A stretch of DNA of 64,000 bases from an uncultured Sphingomonadaceae bacterium (lineage in GTDB: Bacteria; Pseudomonadota; Alphaproteobacteria; Sphingomonadales; Sphingomonadaceae): positions 1 to 64,000 of the forward strand of contig CANMEE010000001.1 in NCBI GenBank assembly GCA_947496865.1, given 5' to 3'. Below the pieces are notes generated by a model. That model was not told where the DNA came from and did not search any database. It saw nothing but the letters and a program-made list of their open reading frames with translations. A program made the translations under genes and the position numbers. Positions 44,602 to 53,451 of the stretch are shown piece by piece (the stretch's first letter is position 1; the number at the start of each line of letters is the position of its first letter).

Positions 44602-46956
44602 ATGCGCCAGAAGGAACTCAGACTTGCTCTTATTTGCTATGGCGGCGTTAGTCTCGCCATTTACATGCATGGCATTACCAAGGAAATCTGGAAACTCGCT
44701 AAGGCCAGCCGCGATTTTCACGACGGTGAAAAAGACCTGAGCTGCAGCCGCGGGACCTATTATGATATATTCCAATGGATTGAGCAGGAAACCGCAGTAA
44801 AACTGCGCGTTCTGCCTGATATTATTGCTGGAGCCAGTGCGGGCGGCATTAACGGCATATTTCTGTCACAGGCCATCATATCAGGCGAATCGCTCGAACC
44901 GCTAACCGAGTTGTGGCTGGAGACAGCCGATGTAGACACATTGCTCGATCCGGATGCCAGACCCCTGTCACGCTTTTCGAAATTCTGGGCAGAGCCCATT
45001 GCCTGGATGGCTTTGGGCCGCAAGGGCGGAGCGGTCGAACAAACGGTTTCCAAAGAGGCGCGCGAAGAAGTCAAAATGAAGCTTTCCCGCTTCGTTCGCG
45101 CCCGCTGGTTTGCACCGCCTTTTGGTGGCAAGGTTTTCTCCGGTCTGATCCTCGACGCGCTGGCAACTATGAAGAAGACGGAACGGGGCCCCAAACTGCT
45201 GCCGCCGGGCCAGCCTCTGGATCTGTTTGTGACGGTCACGGACTTTGTTGGTCACCCTGAAAAATTGCAGCTGCACAGTCCGCCCGAAGCCTTGGAGATG
45301 GAACATCGAATCACCATCAGCTTTTCGACGCGAGGGACAAATGGAGGCAATATTGCCGACCCTGCAGAGCTGGTCTTTGCGGGTCGCGCAACGGCAAGTT
45401 TTCCGGGTGCTTTCCCGCCATTCACGGTCACCGAGCTCGACAGCGTGCTGTCTGATCGTAGTCATGTTTGGGCCAATCGTGCCAAGTTCCTGAAGCGCGT
45501 TTTGCCTAATCAAAGCCGGGCTGGTACAGCCAATGACACTGTGCTGATTGACGGCTCTGTCTTGGCCAACGCACCCTTTGCTCAAGCTATTGAAGCACTC
45601 AAAAACCGACCGGCCAAGCGAGAGGTTGATCGGCGTTTTGTCTATATTGATCCGCGTCCCGATCTCGATGTCGCAAAAAGCGATCGGGCATTGCAGCAGT
45701 TACAAGCTGCGCAAGAAGCGGAAGATGACAGTCTACCGGGTTTCTTCTCTACCATATTTGGTGCAATCTCGAATATCCCTCGGGAGCAACCGATCCGCGA
45801 CAATCTCGACGACATCTCGCGGCGATCCAACCGGATCATCCAGATGCGGCAGATCACCGACAATCTGCGTCCCGAGGTAGAACAGAATGTCGAAGCCATT
45901 TTCGGACGGACGCTGTTTCTGGATAAACCGACTGCGGCGCGACTGGCCGCGTGGCGACGCAAGTCGCGGGACAAGGCAAGCAAGCTCGCCGGCTTTTCCT
46001 ACAGCGCTTATGGCCATCTGAAACTGGCCACCGTGCTGGAGGATATTGCCCATACGGTCCGGCGCGCAAAGGCTGATGCCAATATCCATAACCATCAAGC
46101 CCTACGCGAGGCATTATGGACAGAGCTGCGTCAACGCGGCTTTGAGAATATTGCCAAAAAAGGCGGTGCCGGTCCATCAAAACTGGCGGCGGATTTCTTC
46201 AGTCAGCATGATCTGGGCTATCGCATAAGACGAATGCGGTTTCTGGCGCGGCGCTTTGCCGAGGATCTCGATAGCGCCCATCCCGACGATTATGCGGTGA
46301 TCGAGCAGATGCATGATGTCATCTACGATTGCCTGTCTATCTATATAGAACGCGAAACGATTGAATATCTCGGCGATGATTTTGTCGCACTAGCCATAGA
46401 TGCCGAGAACCATCCTTCCGCCATGTTAGACAGTCTCGCCAAAGCCCGTGATCTGGCTTCCGCTGATGCTATGGTCGATGCAAAGCTGGCCGAAGCAATG
46501 GCTGGCCTGCCCAAAGCAGAGCGTCGGTCCATGCTGCTCGCCTTTCTCGGCTTCCCGTTTTACGACATCGCCACTCTCCCTCTTTTACAGGGCGAAGGCT
46601 TGGATGAATTTGACCCGATCAAGGTGGACCGGATTTCCCCTGAAGACGCGAAATCGATCCGTCGCGGCGGTGTTGCAGCAACATTAAAAGGCATAGAGTT
46701 CAATAATTTCGGCGCCTTTTTTAGCAGAAACTATCGCGAAAACGACTATCTCTGGGGGCGACTCCACGGTGCTGAACGAATGGTCGACATCCTGCTATCC
46801 ACCCTGCCCGAGGCCAAACGCCCTGATGCGGTCAAAACGCTGGAGTTTAAAAAAATCCTCTTCCGGGCCATCATTGACGAAGAAGAAAAACGGCTGACCA
46901 AGATCGGGCCGCTGATCATTTCCCTCCGTAAAGAGATTGAGCGCGCCCGACCTTGA
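44602..46956 (+). CDS. Patatin-like phospholipase
   Basis: 784 residues from ATG 44602; the longer frame has no support. The N-terminus has the oxyanion loop ICYGGVSLAIYMHGI, nucleophile GASAGG with Ser79, and the catalytic Asp in DGSVLANAPF (about residue 318). The large C-terminal part (about 380-784), rich in Arg/Asp and helical, has no family I can name. Likely a lipid acyl hydrolase of the bacterial patatin group (TIGR03607-like). Divergent from radA with about 100 bases between. Confidence 0.88.
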   Translation: MRQKELRLALICYGGVSLAIYMHGITKEIWKLAKASRDFHDGEKDLSCSRGTYYDIFQWIEQETAVKLRVLPDIIAGASAGGINGIFLSQAIISGESLEPLTELWLETADVDTLLDPDARPLSRFSKFWAEPIAWMALGRKGGAVEQTVSKEAREEVKMKLSRFVRARWFAPPFGGKVFSGLILDALATMKKTERGPKLLPPGQPLDLFVTVTDFVGHPEKLQLHSPPEALEMEHRITISFSTRGTNGGNIADPAELVFAGRATASFPGAFPPFTVTELDSVLSDRSHVWANRAKFLKRVLPNQSRAGTANDTVLIDGSVLANAPFAQAIEALKNRPAKREVDRRFVYIDPRPDLDVAKSDRALQQLQAAQEAEDDSLPGFFSTIFGAISNIPREQPIRDNLDDISRRSNRIIQMRQITDNLRPEVEQNVEAIFGRTLFLDKPTAARLAAWRRKSRDKASKLAGFSYSAYGHLKLATVLEDIAHTVRRAKADANIHNHQALREALWTELRQRGFENIAKKGGAGPSKLAADFFSQHDLGYRIRRMRFLARRFAEDLDSAHPDDYAVIEQMHDVIYDCLSIYIERETIEYLGDDFVALAIDAENHPSAMLDSLAKARDLASADAMVDAKLAEAMAGLPKAERRSMLLAFLGFPFYDIATLPLLQGEGLDEFDPIKVDRISPEDAKSIRRGGVAATLKGIEFNNFGAFFSRNYRENDYLWGRLHGAERMVDILLSTLPEAKRPDAVKTLEFKKILFRAIIDEEEKRLTKIGPLIISLRKEIERARP

Positions 46957-46976
46957 ATAGGCTTTCAATCTAGTTG

Positions 46977-47927
46977 CTAATGCTTGTGCTCGCCGTCTGC
47001 ATGGGCTGGTTGTTCCAAGCTTTTGTAGACAGCCTCAACAAATGCATCGCCTTTGATAAACGCATCCTTGTTGGTGTCCCATTGGGCCGCTGGCTTCATC
47101 GCCTGAATCTGCGCCAGCGTCTTGCCTTCGCCGCGCGCCTTTTCAACCGCGCCGATGACGCTTTTCAGCATATCGCGATAGTCCGTCAGGTCCGCTTTGG
47201 TCGCCATGGGTCCATGACCAGGAATGACCTTCGTCTCATCATTCACCATGGTCAGCGCCTGCTCTGCTGCGGCCAAAACGCCCCGCGCATTGCCGCCGCT
47301 ATTCAAATCGATAAACGGCAATGTAACCTTATTAAAATAGAGATCGCCCATGTGAATCACATTGGATTTCTTCCAGAAAACAATACTGTCGCCATCAGTA
47401 TGGGCATGTTTCATATGCTTCACATGCACTTCATCACCATTAAGGTGTAGCTTGATGCCGTCATGATAGGTCACAACCGGCAAAGCTTCTTTGGGCGAAG
47501 CTGGATCATTGCCGCGCCCTTCGGTTTGTTCGCCAGCCATCCGTTCACGCACATGGTCATGCGCCATGATCAACGCGCCAGCCTTGCCGAAATTCTCGTT
47601 CCCGCCGCTATGGTCGCCATGCCAATGGGTGTTGATCAGATATTTAACCGGCTCGGCTTCGAGAGCCGCGACAGCGGCCTGAATTTTGGGCGTCAGCGGC
47701 GCGAACTGATCATCGATCAATACCGTGCCGTCGGGGCCATAAGACACGCCGATATTGCCGCCTGCGCCAAAGAGCACCGCTATCCCGTCAGTCAGCTTTT
47801 CAGTCTTGATTTCAACCTTGGCAAAGCGGTCTGCTTCCTGTGCGTTGCTTTCACCACAAGCGGTCAGCGCCAAGGGTGATGCGGCCAAAAGAGCGAGGGA
47901 TAGGGTTTTCGTGAACAGGGTTTTCAT
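46977..47927 (-). CDS. Metallo-beta-lactamase-fold hydrolase, exported lipoprotein-like
   Basis: 316 residues. Signal sequence with lipobox LTAC near residue 24. Zinc motif HWHGDH (NTHWHGDHSGGNENFG, about 100-115), further ligands in KHAHTDGDSIVF and VIPGHGPMA. GGAG nine bases before the ATG. The C-terminus ends in a short His-rich tail (HADGEHKH). Substrate unknown. Confidence 0.88.
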   Translation of the reverse strand: MKTLFTKTLSLALLAASPLALTACGESNAQEADRFAKVEIKTEKLTDGIAVLFGAGGNIGVSYGPDGTVLIDDQFAPLTPKIQAAVAALEAEPVKYLINTHWHGDHSGGNENFGKAGALIMAHDHVRERMAGEQTEGRGNDPASPKEALPVVTYHDGIKLHLNGDEVHVKHMKHAHTDGDSIVFWKKSNVIHMGDLYFNKVTLPFIDLNSGGNARGVLAAAEQALTMVNDETKVIPGHGPMATKADLTDYRDMLKSVIGAVEKARGEGKTLAQIQAMKPAAQWDTNKDAFIKGDAFVEAVYKSLEQPAHADGEHKH

Positions 47928-47961
47928 TGGGGGTATCTCCTAAAATTTATAGCCTTTTAGC

Positions 47962-48573
47962 CTATGTTTTGGCTTTGGCAAAGAACATCAGATGCACCAG
48001 CCGTCCGGTTTCTGGCGAAGTCCCGAAAGCCGCACCACTATTGTGGAACAGCCAAGGACTGAACAGGATCAGCCGGTTAAACCGCATCGGCACCAGCATG
48101 GTCCGCTCCCACTTGGCTTTGTGCAGGGTGTCGCGGTTCACCACGTCTTCGATCAGCGCGTTAATATCGGCATAGCCCGCTTTGGTAATGGCTAGCGGAT
48201 CGCTCGGCACCCGCTCCAATCCGGTGCGTTTATGTCGGAAAAATTCCGTACCACCTTTGCAATGTTCTGGCGGCGACAGATAGAGAATACCCGAATAGAA
48301 AGCCGGATCAATATGCACCCCGCTGCGACCCTTGTCGCCTTTCAGGGTGATGCGGCAATGGCTATGGCTCGTTCCGTCAGCCGCCGTGACCGGCACGCCG
48401 ATTGTCTTGGACACACGATCACTCAGTCCCTGAATTTCCAGCGGCCTCGTCGAAATATGCCCAGGATAATTGCCGTCCTTAAAGGCTGCATCATAGTCCA
48501 GCGCCAAAGCCGCTTTGCGCGCCGCCAACGGATCGGACAAAAAATCATCAATGATCAACAGCGACGGAAGCAT
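47962..48573 (-). CDS. 2OG-Fe(II) oxygenase-like protein (DUF6445 type)
   Basis: 203 residues from ATG 48573, which has AAAGGG six bases upstream. The iron/2-oxoglutarate pattern is visible: HID in GVHIDPAFYSGILYLSP (about 100), distal His in SPWLFHNSG (about 180) and Arg in GRLVHLMFF. Family matches the DUF6445 oxygenase-like group from memory. Target unknown. Confidence 0.75.
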   Translation of the reverse strand: MLPSLLIIDDFLSDPLAARKAALALDYDAAFKDGNYPGHISTRPLEIQGLSDRVSKTIGVPVTAADGTSHSHCRITLKGDKGRSGVHIDPAFYSGILYLSPPEHCKGGTEFFRHKRTGLERVPSDPLAITKAGYADINALIEDVVNRDTLHKAKWERTMLVPMRFNRLILFSPWLFHNSGAAFGTSPETGRLVHLMFFAKAKT

Positions 48574-48627
48574 AGCAAATCCCTTTAAAACCCGATTATC
48601 ATATTCTGCCGCCATTAGGAGAGGATT

Positions 48628-49269
48628 TTATCGCTCAGCCTCCGCCTCCCAACGCGTTGCGACCAGGCTTGGTCGCTTGCCGATTTTGTTAAGCCAATGG
48701 CGCAGCGGCAAAAGCTGCCCGATCAAATTATCGCCTTCGGATGTCATCTGGACGGGTCGCAAAATACAATAGACAAAAATATCCGCGAGCGAAAATTCCG
48801 CCCCCGCAAAATAAGGCGCTTCTTCGACCCGCTGACACACGATCCCGAGATGCTCGGCAATTTCCGGTAATGCCGCCTCGATAATGTCGGAGCGCAACGG
48901 TGTCTTCAAAACCCGATGCGCCAGTCGTGGCATCAACAAACCATGTTCGGCCACCGGAAACAGATAGTTATTCGCGACCGAAATCCAGCGATCCATTTCC
49001 GCCCGCGTGGCCGGTTCGCTCGGCTGAAGCGCGCTGCCATTATGGGCGTTGTCGATATATTGGCAAATGGCGACACTCTCATAGAGGTTAAGCCCGTCAA
49101 TTTCGATCGTCGGTACTTTGCGAAACGGATGACGGCTTCTGTTCTCCGGGCTGCCTGCCGGCGTCGCCGTAATGGTCCAGCGAATCCCTGCCTCTTCCGC
49201 CACCGTCTGCACGATGCGGCTATAGGTAGAGATAATTGTGCCGTGAATGTGAAGGGTCGGTTGGGCCAT
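48628..49269 (-). CDS. Glutathione S-transferase
   Basis: 213 residues. N-terminal thioredoxin-fold with the GSH-contact motif KVPTIEIDG and ESVAICQYI, and an all-helical C-terminal half (APYFAGAEFSLADIFVYCIL). The active residue is probably Ser/Tyr in IISTYSRIV. Substrate unknown. Confidence 0.88.
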   Translation of the reverse strand: MAQPTLHIHGTIISTYSRIVQTVAEEAGIRWTITATPAGSPENRSRHPFRKVPTIEIDGLNLYESVAICQYIDNAHNGSALQPSEPATRAEMDRWISVANNYLFPVAEHGLLMPRLAHRVLKTPLRSDIIEAALPEIAEHLGIVCQRVEEAPYFAGAEFSLADIFVYCILRPVQMTSEGDNLIGQLLPLRHWLNKIGKRPSLVATRWEAEAER

Positions 49270-49351
49270 CGGTCAACGCTAGTGCTAAAAGCAACGCCTG
49301 TCATCACTTGGCAGCTGATCAATAAACACTGCTGTTTAAAGCAATAATATC

Positions 49352-49421
49352 CGTTCGCACTGAGTCTGTCGAAGTGCACCTATGGTCTTGAAGCGTCCTT
49401 CGGCAGGCACAGGACCAATGG
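49352..49421. repeat. Dispersed intergenic repeat, copy 2
   Basis: Second copy of the 70-base element at 23694-23763, about 80% identical, with its own terminal inverted repeat (CTGAGTCTGTCGAA and TTCGGCAGGCACAG; 11 of 14 pairs match). Lies between GST and the TetR gene. Confidence 0.75.
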
Positions 49422-49442
49422 TTTTTAGTAAGTGTCCGGCGT

Positions 49443-50069
49443 CTAGTTTTTACCAGCAGCAATACCTTGGGCGAGAATGCCGCTCGCAATGGCCGCAACT
49501 TCTTCAGCGGACTTATCTTCTGTCCAGATGCCATATCGCAGCCCTAAAAACACGTTCATACCCATGATTGCCCAAGCATGGGCTTCCTCCAGATCATCCC
49601 GCAAATCGCCAGCCGCGCTGCCTTCTTGCAGCCGTTCCGCAATGCGCGCCGCCGTTTCCTCATAGTGGGACCGATAGCTTTCTGGATCGACAAATTCCGC
49701 CTCGTCGATAATCCGGTAAATTTCCTTATGCTCGCGCGCAAAGTTCATAAACGCCTTGAGCGCCAGCTTTTCCCGTTCCAGCGCATCTTCCCACTCGGTC
49801 ATCGCGCTACCCGCATGGGTTTTAACGCGCGCGCTCATGTCTTTGACCAGCGCGCTGAACAATTCATCCTTCGAATCAAAATAGGTATAAAAGCTGCCCA
49901 AGGCAGTTCCGGCCCTTTGGGTTATTCCGGTGATTGATGCTTCGTGAAACCCCTTCTCACCAAATTCCAACGCCGCGGCATCCAGCAATTTGCGTTTTGT
50001 TTTAAGACCCCGTGCCGTGCGCGGTTGCTTATCTTTGGACTCGACATGATCGGAATATTTTGTGGCCAT
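49443..50069 (-). CDS. TetR/AcrR-family transcriptional regulator
   Basis: 208 residues from ATG 50069 (a TTG at 50105 extends it by 12). DNA-binding region KTKRKLLDAAALEFGEKGFHEASITGITQRAGTALGSFYTYFDSKDELF (about 25-70) and a helical ligand domain. Divergent from the TonB receptor; a palindrome built from TTGAAA/TTTCAA covers that promoter, so it is the probable repressor of the receptor-hydrolase-transporter operon. Confidence 0.88.
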   Translation of the reverse strand: MATKYSDHVESKDKQPRTARGLKTKRKLLDAAALEFGEKGFHEASITGITQRAGTALGSFYTYFDSKDELFSALVKDMSARVKTHAGSAMTEWEDALEREKLALKAFMNFAREHKEIYRIIDEAEFVDPESYRSHYEETAARIAERLQEGSAAGDLRDDLEEAHAWAIMGMNVFLGLRYGIWTEDKSAEEVAAIASGILAQGIAAGKN

Positions 50070-50106
50070 AAAGTCACGGCTAACCGCATTTTCCTCGATT
50101 GGCAAA

Positions 50107-50120
50107 TTTCAAAGTTGAAA
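50107..50120. promoter_or_regulatory. Secondary palindrome TTTCAA-AG-TTGAAA
   Basis: Perfect 6-base inverted repeat with a 2-base centre, sharing its right arm with the main operator at 50115-50137. Possibly a second TetR site or the regulator's own operator. Confidence 0.4.
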
Positions 50121-50143
50121 TATGGTTCATGTTTCAATATAGC
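50115..50143 (+). promoter_or_regulatory. Promoter and TetR-type operator for TonB receptor operon
   Basis: -35 TTGAAA (50115-50120) and -10 TATAGC (50138-50143), 17 bases apart. A 23-base near-perfect palindrome (50115-50137: arms TTGAAA-N-ATG and CAT-N-TTTCAA around a 3-base centre) covers the -35 and the whole spacer. The likely transcription start is about 50 bases before the ATG. Confidence 0.7.
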
Positions 50144-50195
50144 GCCATCAACGACCTGGAAATTCCAGGCTAAAAATATGCAGGAGGATGTTCTT

Positions 50196-52535
50196 ATGAA
50201 ATTGCAACACAGCGTCAGTTATGCAGCCTTGATTTCCGGTTTGGCGACCGCATTTGTCGTGCCTACAATAGCGCACGCGCAAGCCACGGAGACCGCGTCT
50301 CAAGATACGGATGTCGGCACAATCGTTGTAACCGCGCGCCGCCGTGAAGAACGTCTGGTCGATGTTCCCCTTTCAATTACAGCGATTAGCGGCGACGCGC
50401 TGGCCGCTTCGGGTGTACAGGATATTACCGAGATCGGTCAGGAAGTCCCCAACCTGACATTGGAAGTCTCTCGCGGCACCAACACGACATTGACCGCCTT
50501 CATCCGCGGCGTCGGCCAACAAGACCCCGTCGCCGGATTTGAAGCCGGTGTCGGCCTCTATGTCGATGATGTCTATCTTAACCGGCCGCAAGCCTCGGTG
50601 CTTGATATTTATGATGTCGAACGGATCGAAGTGCTGCGCGGACCGCAGGGCACCTTATATGGCCGCAACACGATTGGCGGCGCGATTAAATATGTCTCAC
50701 GGCGGCTAGCCGATGACACATCGGTCAAAGTGAAAGGGACATATGGTTCCTATAATCAAGCCGACCTGATCGTCACCGCCTCAACCCCGATAACCGATAA
50801 TCTGCGCGTCGGTGCGAGCGGTGCGCGATTGAGCCGTGGCGGCTTTGGCGACAATCTGGTTCAACCGGGTGTTGAAAATTACAACAAAGACGTCTGGGCA
50901 GCACGCGGCAGTATCGAATATGATAATGACGGATTTTTCGTTCGCCTATCTGGCGATTATATTCGTGATGAAAGCGATCCGCGCCAGGGGCACCGCTTGA
51001 TACCCAGCCTGTTGACCGGCGCGCCGGTTCTTGATGATGTTTTTGATACACGGGCTGGCCTGAGTGTCCCTGAACAATTGGTCGAGGCTTATGGCGGGTC
51101 GCTGCTGATCGAAGCGCCGGTGTCAGACAATATCACGCTGAAAAGCATCACTGCTTACCGCGAAGATAAATCCTCATCGAATATCGACTTTGACAGCTTG
51201 CCGTCGGAAGATCTCGACGTTCCGGTCATTTATGAAAATGACCAGTTTAGTCAGGAATTTCAGCTACTTTACGAGAGCGACAACCTCAACGGTGTCTTGG
51301 GCGCTTATTATCTCGATGCCAGCGCCTTCAACGTATTCGATGTGTTGCTGGCCACAACCGGCGCCCTACCCTTTGTTGGATTACCCGGCCTGAACGCGCA
51401 GACGCTCGGTGATGTGGATACAAAGACATGGTCCATCTTCGGTGATTTCACTTATGATATCTCCGATCATCTCAGCTTGTCGGTTGGCGGCCGCTATACC
51501 AGTGACAAACGTAGTTCGCGTATCTTACGGACAACATTCATCAATGGCTTTTCCGACCAGTTTGATGGCGCGGGTGTTCCCATCGCGGTGACATCGGACT
51601 TTACCGGCAGCGACACGTTCAAGGAATTTACCCCCAGAGCGTCAATCAGCTGGAAACCTAACGAAAATCATAATATCTATTTCACCTATTCGCGCGGTTT
51701 CAAAGGCGGCGGGTTTGATCCGCGTGGTCAGACCAGCGCAACGCCGGATTTCAATCTGGATGGCACCGTCTCTGCGGATGAAATATTCGACTTTCTCCAA
51801 TTTGATCCCGAAACTGTCGACAGTTATGAATTGGGCTGGAAAGCTTCGCTCCTTGAAAACCGTCTGAATGTCAGTGTGGCGTTGTTCAAAGGCGATTATT
51901 CCGATGTCCAGATCCCCGGTTCGGTCGGTGTCGATACCGATGGCGATGGCACCAATGACAGTTTTGCGGGGATCACCTCCAACGCCGCCAGCGCCGACGT
52001 CAACGGTTTCGAATTTGAAGGCCGCGCCTTGGTCGGTAAGGATTTTGCCGGAGCCGGTAGCCGGTTTAACGTCAGTTGGTCACTGGGCTATCTCGACGCC
52101 AACTATAATAATTTTATCGACGCGTTCGGCAATGATGTGGCGGACGAGCGGGTGTTCCAGAACACCCCGGAATGGACCGGTAGCATGTCGTTCAATCTCG
52201 GCGTGCCAGTCGCCAGCGGTATGTTGGATCTGATCAGCGGAATTTCCTTCCGCAGCGATGCAAGCCAGTTTGAGACGGAGAATCCGTTCCTCGATCAGGA
52301 TGGCTTTGCTCTTGTCGATGCCAGCTTGGTTTATACCGATGACAGCGACCTGTTCTCCATCGGTGTGCATGGCAAAAACCTGTTCGACAAGCGCTACAAG
52401 GTGGCGGGTTATAATTTCGTCACAGGCGGACAAAATGGCGCACCGTTTGTTTCCACCTTGGGATTGGAAGGCACGCTAACCTCCTTTTTCGGAGACCCAC
52501 GGCGGGTATTCGTGACCGGCGAAATCAAGTTTTAA
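50196..52535 (+). CDS. TonB-dependent receptor
   Basis: 779 residues. AGGAGG eight bases before the ATG at 50196; the open frame extends further upstream but is not coding. Signal peptide to about residue 27 (IAHA), TonB box TIVVTARRREERL, plug domain about 50-165 (SGVQDITEIGQEVPNLTLEVSRG, RIEVLRGPQGTLYGRNTIGGAI) and a long beta-barrel ending in IKF. This is the common sphingomonad type for uptake of hydrophobic or aromatic compounds. First gene of a receptor-hydrolase-MFS operon. Confidence 0.93.
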   Translation: MKLQHSVSYAALISGLATAFVVPTIAHAQATETASQDTDVGTIVVTARRREERLVDVPLSITAISGDALAASGVQDITEIGQEVPNLTLEVSRGTNTTLTAFIRGVGQQDPVAGFEAGVGLYVDDVYLNRPQASVLDIYDVERIEVLRGPQGTLYGRNTIGGAIKYVSRRLADDTSVKVKGTYGSYNQADLIVTASTPITDNLRVGASGARLSRGGFGDNLVQPGVENYNKDVWAARGSIEYDNDGFFVRLSGDYIRDESDPRQGHRLIPSLLTGAPVLDDVFDTRAGLSVPEQLVEAYGGSLLIEAPVSDNITLKSITAYREDKSSSNIDFDSLPSEDLDVPVIYENDQFSQEFQLLYESDNLNGVLGAYYLDASAFNVFDVLLATTGALPFVGLPGLNAQTLGDVDTKTWSIFGDFTYDISDHLSLSVGGRYTSDKRSSRILRTTFINGFSDQFDGAGVPIAVTSDFTGSDTFKEFTPRASISWKPNENHNIYFTYSRGFKGGGFDPRGQTSATPDFNLDGTVSADEIFDFLQFDPETVDSYELGWKASLLENRLNVSVALFKGDYSDVQIPGSVGVDTDGDGTNDSFAGITSNAASADVNGFEFEGRALVGKDFAGAGSRFNVSWSLGYLDANYNNFIDAFGNDVADERVFQNTPEWTGSMSFNLGVPVASGMLDLISGISFRSDASQFETENPFLDQDGFALVDASLVYTDDSDLFSIGVHGKNLFDKRYKVAGYNFVTGGQNGAPFVSTLGLEGTLTSFFGDPRRVFVTGEIKF

Positions 52536-52545
52536 GCCGGCTTTG

Positions 52546-53451
52546 ATGTCAAAAAACTCCCCGCAGGCGGATCGCAAGCAAGGCGATCCGCCTGTCTATC
52601 AGGATCATTTTTACCGCAGTGGCGATGACCGGTTGACGCTTTACGCCCGCATCTATGAAAGCGATGGACCGCCTTTGCTGCTGATGCACGGGCTAACCCG
52701 CAACAGTGCCGACTTTGAAGGGCTGGCCGCCCGTCTGGCTGGAGAATACCGACTCATCATCGCGGATCAGCGCGGGCGTGGGCGTTCGGACTATGATCCC
52801 GAGCCGGAAAATTATACACCGGCCACCTATGTTGACGACATGATGGCGCTAATTAACGGCCTGCAGCTGGATGAGCTTGGTCTGATCGGTACCTCGATGG
52901 GCGGCCTAATGGCGATGATGATGGCCGCGAGCCAGCCGACGCGTTTCAGCAGCCTCATCTTGAACGACATCGGGCCAGTTGTGGAACAAAAAGGTCTGGA
53001 CCGGATACAGAGCTATGTGGGCGCGCTTGAACCCTTTGATAACTGGCAGCAGGCCGCTGACCATTGCCGCACAGTGCATGGCGATGTGATGGCAGGTTTT
53101 CGCGCGCAGGACTGGCTCGGCTTTGCCCGGCGCACTTGCCAGAAACTGCCCGATGGCCGCATAAAATTTGCTTATGATCCCGCCATTTCCCAAGGCCTTT
53201 CGGGAAGCGAACAAACGGCGGTCCCGCCCGACCTCTGGCCGATGTGGGATCAATTGGCTAGCATCCCCATGCTGATCATTCACGGCGCGTTGTCCGACAT
53301 TATATCCTCGGCGACCATTGCCGAAATGCGACGCCGCCATTCCGGCCCGATCAGCGCCGTCGAAATAGCAGATCGCGGGCACGCGCCGATGTTAGATGAA
53401 CCCGTGGCTCTGTCAGCAATTGATAGTTTTCTCAAGGCCAGGAGCCGCTAA
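52546..53451 (+). CDS. Alpha/beta hydrolase
   Basis: 301 residues from ATG 52546. Nucleophile elbow GTSMGG (Ser at about residue 125), oxyanion region LLLMHGLTRNSADF, catalytic His in ADRGHAPMLDEP. Starts 10 bases after the receptor and abuts the transporter (TAAATG). Probably cleaves an ester or a ring-opened product taken up by the receptor. Confidence 0.88.
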   Translation: MSKNSPQADRKQGDPPVYQDHFYRSGDDRLTLYARIYESDGPPLLLMHGLTRNSADFEGLAARLAGEYRLIIADQRGRGRSDYDPEPENYTPATYVDDMMALINGLQLDELGLIGTSMGGLMAMMMAASQPTRFSSLILNDIGPVVEQKGLDRIQSYVGALEPFDNWQQAADHCRTVHGDVMAGFRAQDWLGFARRTCQKLPDGRIKFAYDPAISQGLSGSEQTAVPPDLWPMWDQLASIPMLIIHGALSDIISSATIAEMRRRHSGPISAVEIADRGHAPMLDEPVALSAIDSFLKARSR

